Origin: an uncultured Flavobacteriales bacterium
GTDB lineage: Bacteria; Bacteroidota; Bacteroidia; Flavobacteriales_D; Parvicellaceae
Assembly (NCBI GenBank): GCA_943787535.1
Contig: CALSMU010000002.1
Span: forward strand, 1 to 64,000
Reading direction: 5' to 3'
DNA length: 64,000 bases
Under the pieces are notes generated by a model that did no database searches, was not told the DNA's origin, and worked only from the letters and a program-made list of their open reading frames with translations. Positions 8,449-18,000 of the stretch are shown piece by piece (within the stretch, counting starts at the first letter, position 1; the number at the start of each line of letters is the position of its first letter). Position numbers and translations under genes: made by a program.

Positions 8449-9642
8449 CTATTTTAGTTCACTTAATACTTTTCCCATTCTAGTCATTGCTTCCTTTAAA
8501 TTTTTCTCGCTTGCAGCGTAAGAAATACGGATACAATTGGGAGCACCAAAAGCTGCACCTGTAACCAAGGCGACATTTGCTTTCTCTAAAATATATATGG
8601 TCAAGTCGTCAGCATTATTCACTGTAGCAGTTCCATCTGATTTTCCAAAGAAAGAACTAATGTCAGGGAATACATAAAATGCTCCTTCTGGTAAATTTAT
8701 TTTTACACCCTCTATTTCTCCTAACATTCCAAGCACAAGATCTCTTCTTTTATGAAAAGCCTCTTTCATTTCACTTGTTACAGTTGGATTTGCTAATACA
8801 GCAGCAATAGCCGCTCTTTGGGCAATTCCACATGTTCCTGATGTAATTTGCCCTTGCATTTTTGTACAAGCTTGTGCAATCCAAGTCGGAGCTCCTATAT
8901 ATCCTATTCTCCAACCTGTCATAGCAAATGCTTTAGAAACACCGTTGATTGTAATTACTTGGTCATAAACATCAGGAAATTGCGCTAAACTTTGGTGCTT
9001 TCCAACAAAGTTAATGTGTTCATAAATTTCATCACTAATAACAAGGACATTTTCATATTGTACGATTACGTTAGCCAAGTTACGCAATTCATCTTTACTA
9101 TATAGTGATCCAGTTGGATTACAGGGAGAACTGTAAATCATCATTCTGGTTTTATCCGTTATAGCGGCTTCAAGTTCATCTGCCGTAATTTTAAAATCGT
9201 TTTCGATAGATGTTTCAATAATTACAGGAACACCCTCTGCCAGGGCTACTATATCTGCATATGTAACCCAATAAGGCGCTGGAATGATTACTTCATCTCC
9301 GGGATTAACTAGACTCATCATAACATTTGCGATAGACTGCTTTGCACCTGTAGAAACAACGATTTGTTCAGCGTTATAATCTAAATCATTATCTCTTTTA
9401 AATTTAATAGATATTGCATCACGTAAATCTTCATAACCATTTACAGGCATGTATTTCGTATAGTTTTGATCAATTCCTTCTTTTGCAGCTTCTTTTATAA
9501 AATCTGGGGTGTTAAAATCTGGCTCACCCAAGCTCAAACTTATTATGTCTCTTCCTTGCGCTTTTAACTCTCTGCTCTTACGGGCCATGGCAATTGTAGC
9601 GGATTCGGTAAGTCTGTTTAATCTGTCTGAAACTTGTTGCAT
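8449..9642 (-). CDS. aspC: Aspartate aminotransferase, class I PLP-dependent
   Basis: 397 residues, a full-length fold-type I aminotransferase of the Ib aspartate subgroup. Visible landmarks are SLGEPDFNTP near the start, the YSSPCNPTGS loop, SDEIYEHINF, the PLP-lysine motif SKAFAMTGWRIGY, and NCIRISYA with the substrate-binding Arg near the end. It exchanges the amino group between aspartate and 2-oxoglutarate in the cytosol; some members also act on prephenate or aromatic acids. It is monocistronic, with a perfect -7 box 21 bases before the ATG. Confidence 0.88.
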   Translation of the reverse strand: MQQVSDRLNRLTESATIAMARKSRELKAQGRDIISLSLGEPDFNTPDFIKEAAKEGIDQNYTKYMPVNGYEDLRDAISIKFKRDNDLDYNAEQIVVSTGAKQSIANVMMSLVNPGDEVIIPAPYWVTYADIVALAEGVPVIIETSIENDFKITADELEAAITDKTRMMIYSSPCNPTGSLYSKDELRNLANVIVQYENVLVISDEIYEHINFVGKHQSLAQFPDVYDQVITINGVSKAFAMTGWRIGYIGAPTWIAQACTKMQGQITSGTCGIAQRAAIAAVLANPTVTSEMKEAFHKRRDLVLGMLGEIEGVKINLPEGAFYVFPDISSFFGKSDGTATVNNADDLTIYILEKANVALVTGAAFGAPNCIRISYAASEKNLKEAMTRMGKVLSELK

Positions 9643-9663
9643 TTTATTTTATTTTTTGTTGCA

Positions 9664-9671
9664 CAAACTTA
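9664..9671 (-). promoter_or_regulatory. -7 promoter box of aspC
   Basis: TAAGTTTG on the minus strand, a perfect TAnnTTTG, 21 bases before the aspC start codon. Confidence 0.55.
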
Positions 9672-9835
9672 CTAAAGATGTTTTTCAGATGCTTCGATTT
9701 TTCAATTAAAGTTGTCAAATATTTTGTAACGATTGTTAATACGGGCATTATATTAAATAATAAATTTATTTCTGTTATCTTTTAACTTTATTTGTAATAA
9801 TACGTAAGCTAATTATACCAAATATTTACATAATT

Positions 9836-10360
9836 ATGGAGGATGTAATTGAAATAGTGAAAATTATAGTTCCAGCATTGGTTGTATTCTTTGCTGTTTA
9901 TATAATTTTAAAACAATTTTTTGATAGGGAACAAGCTATTCGGAAAGATGAATTAAAAATGAAAGCGAATAAAGAGTATACTCCTCTTAGAATGCAGGCT
10001 TATGAGAGAACGGTTCTTTATATGGAAAGAATTGACCCGAATAATATGATTATACGCTTACATAAGCCTGGAATGAGTGCGAGATTGCTGCATTCCGAGA
10101 TGCTTAAGGCTATTCGTGAAGAATATGTTCACAATATGGCCCAACAAATTTATATTTCTATTAAAGCATGGGATGGTGTTAAAACGGCAAAAGAAGAAAC
10201 AAGTAAGATTGTCAATATGGCGATGCACAATTTAAAAGACACTGCTACTGGAATTGATTTAAGCACAAAAATATTTGAGATAATATCTAATCTGGAAAAA
10301 ACGCCAACTGAAATGGCAATAGCTGTTCTAAAACGAGATTTTCAAAAAGGAATGCGATAG
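9836..10360 (+). CDS. Conserved membrane-anchored protein, 174 aa
   Basis: One N-terminal membrane helix (about residues 9-26, IVPALVVFFAVYIILKQFF) is followed by a highly charged helical cytosolic part. Key segments are TPLRMQAYERTVLYMERIDPNNMI and GMSARLLHSEMLKAIREEY. I recognise this as a protein found widely in Bacteroidota genomes, but no function is known to me. It is monocistronic and ends before a strong bidirectional terminator. No catalytic motif is visible. Confidence 0.6.
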   Translation: MEDVIEIVKIIVPALVVFFAVYIILKQFFDREQAIRKDELKMKANKEYTPLRMQAYERTVLYMERIDPNNMIIRLHKPGMSARLLHSEMLKAIREEYVHNMAQQIYISIKAWDGVKTAKEETSKIVNMAMHNLKDTATGIDLSTKIFEIISNLEKTPTEMAIAVLKRDFQKGMR

Positions 10361-10433
10361 GCTGCTAAGTTTGGCTCAATAGAATACTAAGAAAATCGAA
10401 TGGTTGTGGATTACTAATGTTACTTATCTAAAA

Positions 10434-10471
10434 CAAAAAAAGGCCCGATTGAATTCAATCGGGCCTTTTTT
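10434..10471. terminator. Bidirectional terminator
   Basis: A perfect 26-base palindrome at 10441-10466 (half AGGCCCGATTGAA) is flanked by an A run on the left and a T run on the right. It serves the convergent 9836 gene and the S46 peptidase gene. Confidence 0.9.
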
Positions 10472-10489
10472 ATAAAATTTAAAGGTTAT

Positions 10490-12751
10490 TTAGTGTGTTG
10501 CTTCTACTTTTCCCTCAATTAGTTCTGTTGGTATAGCTATTTCCGCTTTTTTAATTGGTTTTACCGGCTCTTTAACTAAAGTCATTTCTTTAACTAAGTG
10601 TGTAGCACCTGCATACTTGTCAATAATAAATAATGTGTATCTAATGTCTACCGAAATTGTTCTTTGAATATTTGGCTCAAAATAAATGTCACCACTCATA
10701 GCTTCCCAATTTCCGTCAAATGCTGTTCCTATTAATTGACCTTTTGCATTTATTACTGGACTTCCTGAGTTACCTCCAGTAATGTCATTGTTTGACAAGA
10801 ATCCCACAGGCAATCTACCATCTTTCATAGCATATTGACCATAATCTTTACTATGGTACAAGTCCTTTAATTTTTGAGGTACATAAAACTCATGATTCTT
10901 GTTATCTGTAACAACTTCTTTTTGCATAACTCCCTCTAATGTTGTTATGTGGTGGTAATGAATCGCATCAGCACCATCATAGGCGAGTACATTACCATAA
11001 GTAACACGCATAGTTGAGTTTGCATCAGAAGCATACGCTTTGTCTTTATTCATTTGTTTTGTTCCATCAACAAACAAGCGCATCCCTCTAGCTAAAGATT
11101 CAGCAGATAATTGCTGAGGCATAATAATTTGTTGGATATATATTTCGATAAATTCATTCATTAAGTTGTATATAGGATCTTTTTCAACTGCTTTTTTGCT
11201 AAACTTATCTAACCATATAGTTAACTTTTCTTCTGAAGCAAATGGAGATTTAGAATAATACTTTTTCGCAAATGCTTTGAAGTTTCCTTTGTACTTAGTT
11301 TTAATTTCGGTCAAAGTTGCAGGATGGTATTTTGCATCTACATTTGAGGCAAACATTTCTAACATTGAAGCTAACAAGTTTTCGTCAATTTCTTGATTGT
11401 AATCTTTAAAGTAAGCAGGAGCAGCTTCGTTAATTCCTTTTTTAGCCGCTTCAATTTTTTCTTCATCTTCACTTGCAAGTGCTCCTTTCATCGCTGATCT
11501 AAAGCCAAAATTGCTCATTACAAAAGAAAACACATCAGGTCCTTGAAAAATAGCTTCTTCAAAGTAAACATTTGGCAATGTATACTGATTATTCTTTTTA
11601 TAGGCTTCTTCAATCAATGATATAGCATTGCCATATTTTGAAGCTCGTGTTTTATCAGCATTTGCCCATTTCATATAAGCATCTTCAATAGCTTTCTTTT
11701 TATCATAAACATTGTTTTTTACCAATTGAGCACTTTGCCCAACAAAATATTTCCAATAGTTACTGGTACTAGCATGCTTCGAAGCATATTGAATGCGAAC
11801 TTTTTGTTCTTTATTCATTCCTTCTTCCATAATGTCCAATTTTGTTCTTCTAATAAGAACTCTCGCAGGTTGTTCAACAGAAACAGCATCTTGGACTCCA
11901 TATGAAGTTAAGTATCTGTCTGTGCTTCCTGGATATCCCATTATCATTGCATAATCTCCTTCTTCAACCCCTGCAATAGAAACTGGTAAATGATGTTTTG
12001 GCTTGTAAGGAACATTATCTTTAGCAAACTCAGCTGGTTTATTATTTTTGTTAGCGTAAACTCTAAACATGCTAAAATCTCCTGTGTGTCTTGGCCACAT
12101 CCAGTTATCTGTGTCTCCTCCATATTTACCAATAGAACTCGGAGGTGCACCAACTAAACGGACATCATTGAATACATTATATTTAAACATATAGTATTCG
12201 TTTCCATAGTAAAATGATTTGATTTGTAACCTAAAGTCATCTCCTTTTTCAGCACTTTCTTTAGCTTTCAAGGCTGCAATATTTTCTTGAATTAAAGCAG
12301 TTCTTTCACCTTCTTTCATTTCATCTGTAACCCCTTTCAATACAATATCTGTTACATCATCCATTCGATCTAGGAACCAAACACCAAAATCTGCAGGAAT
12401 TTCTTGCTCTTTATTCATCGCCCAAAATCCATCAGTCAAGTAATCGTGTTCTGTAGTACTGTTTGCTTGTATTGTTCCGAACCCACAGTGGTGGTTTGTT
12501 AACATTAAACCTTCACCAGAAATTATTTCACCAGTGCAAAAACCTCCACCTAATGCAACAATAGCATCTTTTAAACTTGAGTTATTTACGGAGTAAATTT
12601 CTTCAGCAGTAAGCTGTAATCCGCATTTCTGCATATCTACATGGTTTAACCTTTTGATTAATAACGGCAGCCACATTCCTTCGTTAGCTTTAACTGTAAA
12701 AGTGCTTGATGCGAAAATAAATGCCAGTGCTATTGTTATATTTTTTTTCAT
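10490..12751 (-). CDS. S46 family dipeptidyl peptidase, DPP7-like
   Basis: 753 residues with a signal peptide (about 1-22, ending TVKA). It has the chymotrypsin-like triad of family S46: His88 within TNHHCGFG, Asp in the DTDNWMWPRHTGDF region, and Ser662 in GGNSGSP. These periplasmic exopeptidases release dipeptides from oligopeptide N-termini in asaccharolytic Bacteroidota. In Porphyromonas the residue 18 positions after the catalytic Ser sets the preference: Gly in DPP7 (hydrophobic P1), Arg in DPP11 (Asp/Glu). Here it is Gly680, so a DPP7-type specificity is inferred. It is monocistronic. Confidence 0.9.
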   Translation of the reverse strand: MKKNITIALAFIFASSTFTVKANEGMWLPLLIKRLNHVDMQKCGLQLTAEEIYSVNNSSLKDAIVALGGGFCTGEIISGEGLMLTNHHCGFGTIQANSTTEHDYLTDGFWAMNKEQEIPADFGVWFLDRMDDVTDIVLKGVTDEMKEGERTALIQENIAALKAKESAEKGDDFRLQIKSFYYGNEYYMFKYNVFNDVRLVGAPPSSIGKYGGDTDNWMWPRHTGDFSMFRVYANKNNKPAEFAKDNVPYKPKHHLPVSIAGVEEGDYAMIMGYPGSTDRYLTSYGVQDAVSVEQPARVLIRRTKLDIMEEGMNKEQKVRIQYASKHASTSNYWKYFVGQSAQLVKNNVYDKKKAIEDAYMKWANADKTRASKYGNAISLIEEAYKKNNQYTLPNVYFEEAIFQGPDVFSFVMSNFGFRSAMKGALASEDEEKIEAAKKGINEAAPAYFKDYNQEIDENLLASMLEMFASNVDAKYHPATLTEIKTKYKGNFKAFAKKYYSKSPFASEEKLTIWLDKFSKKAVEKDPIYNLMNEFIEIYIQQIIMPQQLSAESLARGMRLFVDGTKQMNKDKAYASDANSTMRVTYGNVLAYDGADAIHYHHITTLEGVMQKEVVTDNKNHEFYVPQKLKDLYHSKDYGQYAMKDGRLPVGFLSNNDITGGNSGSPVINAKGQLIGTAFDGNWEAMSGDIYFEPNIQRTISVDIRYTLFIIDKYAGATHLVKEMTLVKEPVKPIKKAEIAIPTELIEGKVEATH

Positions 12752-12966
12752 GGTTTAATTATTTTTTCCAAATTTTATTTAGGATTTTATTAGTATTATT
12801 TTGAAAATATCCTCGCAAATGTAATAATATAATTGAGTTGTGCTATTTAAAGCATTAAAAAATGAGTTGTGTATTCTGAATGGTAGAATTCTCAGCTTCG
12901 TGTTTTGTTATTGTCTATTTTTCATTTCAATTGTATTGGCACGTTTTTTTCTTTCCAATTATATTC

Positions 12967-12974
12967 TATTTTTG
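12967..12974 (+). promoter_or_regulatory. -7 promoter box of the FKBP array
   Basis: TATTTTTG, a perfect TAnnTTTG, 21 bases before the first FKBP start codon. It is probably the promoter for all three tandem FKBP genes, which are separated by only 2-3 bases. Confidence 0.55.
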
Positions 12975-12995
12975 CAAACCAATAAAATAAATGAT

Positions 12996-13688
12996 ATGAA
13001 AACCAAATTAATAATAGTGACAATTTTACTTACAAGTGGCTTGGGTGTGTCAGCTCAAAATAACAATAAAAATAAAACAGAAATGAAATTAGAAACAAAA
13101 CTAGATTCAGTAAGTTACGGTATAGGTGTAAACATTGCTGAGAATCTAAAAGGACAAGGTTTAGGAGATTTAAACGTTGAAGCAATGGCTAAAGGATTGC
13201 AGGATATTTTGAACGATTCAGAATTGGCAATTAGTAAAGAAGAAGTAGGACCTTTGTTGAATGAGTACATGGGACAAATGCAAGCTGAAAAAGCAAAAGA
13301 AGCTACCAAAGAAGGAACAGCTTATTTAGAGAAAAACAGTAAACGTAAAGAGGTTACAACGCTTCCTAGTGGATTGCAATATGAGGTGTTATCTTCAGGT
13401 TCAGGTGCAACACCTGGTTTGAATGATAAAGTAACTACGCATTATACAGGGACACTTTTGGACGGAACGGTATTCGATAGTTCTGTTGAAAGAGGTCAGC
13501 CGGCATCTTTTCCAGTTAGTGGAGTAATTAAAGGATGGACAGAAGCTTTACAATTAATGAAGGAAGGAGATAAATGGAAATTGTATATCCCTTATGATCT
13601 GGCTTATGGAGAAAGAGGTGCTGGAGCGCAAATAGGACCATATGCTACATTGATATTTGAAATTGAATTAATTTCAGTAGATAAATAA
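12996..13688 (+). CDS. FKBP-type prolyl isomerase 1 (secreted, FkpA/Mip-like)
   Basis: 230 residues from the ATG at 12996. The frame is open upstream, but that stretch lies over the -7 box and has no ATG. A cleavable signal peptide (about 1-20, ending VSAQ) is followed by an FkpA-type N-terminal helical dimerisation domain (LDSVSYGIGVNIAENLKGQG) and a C-terminal FKBP domain with [27 protein letters not shown] and YGERGAG. It would speed cis-trans isomerisation of proline bonds in periplasmic or outer-membrane proteins. It is the first of three tandem paralogues; its mature part is nearly identical to that of the second. Confidence 0.9.
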   Translation: MKTKLIIVTILLTSGLGVSAQNNNKNKTEMKLETKLDSVSYGIGVNIAENLKGQGLGDLNVEAMAKGLQDILNDSELAISKEEVGPLLNEYMGQMQAEKAKEATKEGTAYLEKNSKRKEVTTLPSGLQYEVLSSGSGATPGLNDKVTTHYTGTLLDGTVFDSSVERGQPASFPVSGVIKGWTEALQLMKEGDKWKLYIPYDLAYGERGAGAQIGPYATLIFEIELISVDK

Positions 13689-13690
13689 AT

Positions 13691-14389
13691 ATGAAGAATC
13701 TTTGGATGTTGGCAATAGGGTCATTAGTAATGGTTGGTTGCACGGAAACAGAATCAGCAGAATCAAATATTTCTGAAGCATCTTTAGCATTAGAAACAAA
13801 GCTAGATTCAGTAAGTTATGGTATAGGAGTAAACATCGCTGAGAATTTAAAAGGACAAGGTTTAGGAGATTTAAACGTGGAAGCAATGACTAAAGGATTG
13901 CAGGATGTTTTGAATGATTCAGAATTGGCAATTAGTCAAGAAGAAGCAGGTCCTTTATTGAATGAATACATGGGGCAAATGCAAGCTGAAAAAGCAAAGG
14001 AAGCTGCCAAAGAAGGAACGGCTTATTTAGAGAAAAACAGCAAGCGTAAAGAAGTAACAACGCTTCCTAGTGGATTGCAATATGAGGTGTTATCTTCAGG
14101 TTCAGGTGCAACACCTGGTTTGAATGATAAGGTAACTACACATTACACTGGAACGCTATTAGACGGAACGGTATTCGATAGTTCTGTTGAAAGAGGTCAG
14201 CCGGCATCTTTTCCAGTTAGTGGAGTTATTAAAGGTTGGACTGAGGCTTTACAACTAATGAAAGAAGGTGATAAATGGAAACTGTATATCCCTTATGATT
14301 TGGCTTATGGAGAAAGAGGTGCTGGAGCCCAAATAGGACCATATGCTACGTTAATATTTGAAATTGAATTAATTTCAGTAGATAAATAG
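13691..14389 (+). CDS. FKBP-type prolyl isomerase 2 (lipoprotein, mosaic)
   Basis: 232 residues with a lipoprotein signal (MKNLWMLAIGSLVMVGC; Cys17 lipidated). The body from KLDSVSYGIG onward (helical dimerisation domain plus FKBP domain) is almost identical to paralogue 1, differing at only a handful of residues (for example ILND/VLND). The leader DNA, in contrast, closely matches that of paralogue 3. It starts 2 bases after the stop of gene 1. The picture is a recent duplication in which a lipoprotein leader was joined to the body of gene 1, putting the same enzyme both soluble in the periplasm and anchored to a membrane. Confidence 0.9.
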   Translation: MKNLWMLAIGSLVMVGCTETESAESNISEASLALETKLDSVSYGIGVNIAENLKGQGLGDLNVEAMTKGLQDVLNDSELAISQEEAGPLLNEYMGQMQAEKAKEAAKEGTAYLEKNSKRKEVTTLPSGLQYEVLSSGSGATPGLNDKVTTHYTGTLLDGTVFDSSVERGQPASFPVSGVIKGWTEALQLMKEGDKWKLYIPYDLAYGERGAGAQIGPYATLIFEIELISVDK

Positions 14390-14392
14390 AGT

Positions 14393-14935
14393 ATGAAGAA
14401 TCTTTGGATATTGGCCATAGGGTCATTTGTAATGACGGGTTGTATTGAAAATAATTCTTCCAATGCTGCTGAGGCAGAACACAAGGAAGTTGTCTCTACA
14501 AGTAATGAGATCAAAAATCCTCCAAGGGTTGAAAGCCCTGCTGCTGTAAATTTGAGAGAAGGTGAAGCATTTTTAACTGAGAACGGAAAGAAAGAAGGAG
14601 TTGTCACTTTAGAAAGTGGAATGCAATATAAGGTGTTAATACCTGGATCTGGTGCCATTCCGGTTGCAACGGATAAAGTGAATGTTCATTATCATGGGAC
14701 GTTGATCGATGGGACTGTTTTTGATAGTTCTGTAGAAAGAGGGTCTCCGGCTTCATTTGGTGTAACCCAAGTTATTCAAGGATGGATTGATGCTTTGCAA
14801 TTGATGAAAACGGGATCTAAATGGATATTATATATTCCTTCAGGTTTAGCTTATGGAAAAAGAGGTAGTGGTGAAAAAATAGGGCCAAATGCTACTTTGA
14901 TTTTTGAGGTTGAATTATTGTCGATTAATAGCTAG
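14393..14935 (+). CDS. FKBP-type prolyl isomerase 3 (short lipoprotein)
   Basis: 180 residues. The lipoprotein signal [17 protein letters not shown] matches that of paralogue 2, but the FkpA-type dimerisation domain is missing. After a Ser/Glu-rich linker it goes straight to a helix ([15 protein letters not shown]) and an FKBP domain ([35 protein letters not shown]) clearly more diverged than the other two. It is likely monomeric (inference). It is the last gene of the array and is followed by a terminator. Confidence 0.88.
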   Translation: MKNLWILAIGSFVMTGCIENNSSNAAEAEHKEVVSTSNEIKNPPRVESPAAVNLREGEAFLTENGKKEGVVTLESGMQYKVLIPGSGAIPVATDKVNVHYHGTLIDGTVFDSSVERGSPASFGVTQVIQGWIDALQLMKTGSKWILYIPSGLAYGKRGSGEKIGPNATLIFEVELLSINS

Positions 14936-14950
14936 TAATTGTTTTGATAA

Positions 14951-14983
14951 AAAAAGCCGAATTATTTGATTCGGCTTTTTTTT
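14951..14983. terminator. Terminator after the FKBP array
   Basis: A perfect 12-bp stem (core AAAGCCGAAT with its complement) and a 6-base loop, with T runs on both strands. It separates the FKBP array from the convergent PKD adhesin gene. Confidence 0.88.
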
Positions 14984-15031
14984 GCTTAAATATTCTTAGT
15001 GTTATAAATATGTCTGGATAACGGTAATGCA

Positions 15032-18000
15032 TTAACGCATTAAATGAATGTGGCCCTCTTTAACTATCTCTTCATCAAACCAGTCTAATGCACGTGCTTT
15101 AAATACGTAGATATCATTGTTTTGAAGTACTCCGTTGTAAAACCCATCCCATCCAATACTAGTATCAGTTGTAACAAATATAAGCTCACCCCATCTATTG
15201 TAAATTTCAAATTCGTACAATTCTTTTATTCCCCAAGTTTCTAAGTATATGATATCATTTATGCCATCTCCATTAGGAGTAAAGGTTGTAGGTACTTCTA
15301 ATAATGTTTCAGGAATAATTTCAATATTAAAGATATAAAGAGCATTGGAGCATCCATAAATATCTGTAGCACTTAAATAATAAGTTACATTTTGGAGCAC
15401 TGGATCAACTAATGGGTTACTACATTGTGTGCAGCTCAAACCATCTTCTGGCTCCCATGTAAAAATTACCGTATTATCTGGATATTCGACAGGTAAGTTG
15501 AGCGTCTCTCCAACTACAATAAGCGTATCAAATGCATTACCGGTAATGCTAGAGTATATAAAGACAAAAGCAGAATCTTCAGAGGTACAATTTGTTGTTA
15601 TATCTTCAACAGATACATAAAAATATTGATCTTCTGTTAATGCAACGGTTGCAGTGGTTTCGCTATTAGGCGAAACAACATCGGTAATTGGTTCCCATGA
15701 ATATGTATAATTCGGGTTTTGGTTTCCCGCTTGTGCTTGTACAATTGCTGTTTCAGAAGAACAAATAGTATCCCCAATAAGGTTTAAAATAGGATCTGCC
15801 GCAACAATTACTTGTTTTGTTATAGTGTCTTTACACCCAAGAACAGAGTTTTCAACAAACAAAGTAATATCGAATGTATCGGCAACAGAATATATATAGT
15901 CGAAATTTGTAGATGAGTTTGACATTCCGCTATCACCTAAAGTCCATGAATAGGTATCTGAGAGTGTCGAATTATTTGTTAAAGTTAAAGTTTCACCTAT
16001 ACACAAAACTGTATCAATTCCATCATTCCTAATGAAATCCGCTCTTACTTCATGGATAAAAATATCAACTGTAGCTATTGCTGGACAAGAAGTGTTAATG
16101 CCATAAGCTGTTAATGAAGCAAACGTTTGTCCGGAAGGGGGTAAGAAATTATAGGTGTGCGTAATCGGGCTAAAAGGGATAGTGTCGGTTACAACAACAC
16201 CGTCTCCAAAATCCCATGATAAAAAATCAACTTCCGAATAATTATCTATTGTAAAAGTAATAGCTTCTCCTTTACAGATATTGTTATTGTCTATGATAAT
16301 GCTCGCTTGTGGCCCTATAACATATATAGGATAAATAGAGGTGTCGGTGCATCCATAACTTGTAGAAACAACTAATTCAATGTCGTAAGACCCAGAAGAG
16401 AAAAAGGTTGAGGGACTTTGCGCATCGTCAATTGGTCCTCCCGTTCCAAAATCCCATTGGTATGCTAATGCAGGTCCAAAAGTAAAAGAAGTGTCTGTAA
16501 AGTTTACCTGTTGATTAGGGCATACCGCAGCTAACGTATCAATATTGGAGTAGAATCCTGCAATTGGATAGTCTTGCACATTAACTGTAAAACTTGATGA
16601 ATCTGAACAACCCGTTGCTATTTCTGTATAGGATAAAACAACATTATATGTTCCGGACAGCACATATTCATTTGAATCGTTTTGGGCGGAAGAAGTATTT
16701 CCATCATCAAAATCCCAATTAAAGAGTAGGCTGGAGCCTTGACTTGTAAAATCTGTAGCAGTGAAATCAATATTTTCACCTACACATACATTGGCAGGGC
16801 TTGGGCTTACTCCAATAATACTTGTTGGCTCATAAACAGTAAGGTTGAGTTGAGTAGTTGCAGTACAACCCATAATATCGGTTGTAGTTAGGGTTACTGG
16901 AATAGTGTTTCCAGCAGGAGTAGAATAAATGTTAGTAGGGTTTTGCGCAGTTGAAGTATTACCATCTCCAAAATTCCAATCCCAATTTGTTATCACAGTG
17001 TCTGCAACTGTTGAGTCTGCAAACGTTAATGTTGAGGGAATACATATGGTTGTATCGCTAACAGAAAAATTTGCAATACCGCTAAAAACTTTAATTTCTT
17101 CAATAAGCGTGTCAACACAACCATTAATATCTTCTACAACTAATCCGATTGTCTGTAAATCTGTAGTGTTAAAAACAATTGATTCTGTTGGAGAACTACC
17201 CGTTAAGGGACGTAAAGTAGTGTCGCTAAAAAACCAGGTATATCCTCTATTACAAAATTCGTTAACATCTGTAGATGGCGTAGCGTCATAATCATAGGAT
17301 ATTCCCCCACAAAGTAAAGTATCGGTAGTGAAGTTCGCTACAATGGTTCTAATATGAACAGTAGCAGAGTCTTTTGAATCAGGGCATCCTGAAGTTAAGT
17401 TTGACGCCGTTAACACAACATTGTAGTCTCCAGTTGCAGCGTAAGTGTGAGGAACTGTATTTGAAGTAGAGTTATTTCCATCTCCAAAGTCCCAAGAAAT
17501 AGATGTAGCTTCACTACTTGAATCAGAAAATAGAACATCCATAGGTGTGTCGCAGTCTTGCCTATAATTAAAGTCTGCAATAGGACCCTTAACCTCAATA
17601 TAGTTGGGTTTTGTGATTGTTGACCAACATCCATTGTATTCCCCTGTTAAAGTGACATCTTGAAAACCAGTTACGTTATTATAAGACCAAACAGCATTTG
17701 AATCTTGATAACAATGAAATTGGCGATCTTCATCAGAGTAATAATGCCAAGCATCTATATTAGATGGCGAAGGCGTTAGACTTGTAAAAGTTACAGGCTC
17801 TCCTGGACAGACAGTTGTAATATCAGCTATAAAGTCCAGTGCGACAACATCGCCAACTTCTATTCTAATAGTGTCTGAGGTGTCTGTGCAACCAGAACTA
17901 TTGGTAATTATTAAAACAACATCATATTCGCCAGGCGTATTAAACACATAGCTATTTGGATTGTCATTTATGAAAGTAGCTGAGTTTCCATCTCCATAAT

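Noticed and set aside
12840..12995. A 52-codon in-frame hydrophobic extension before the first FKBP gene
   Set aside because: It has no ATG, covers the -7 box at 12967-12974, and the ATG at 12996 gives a normal signal peptide.
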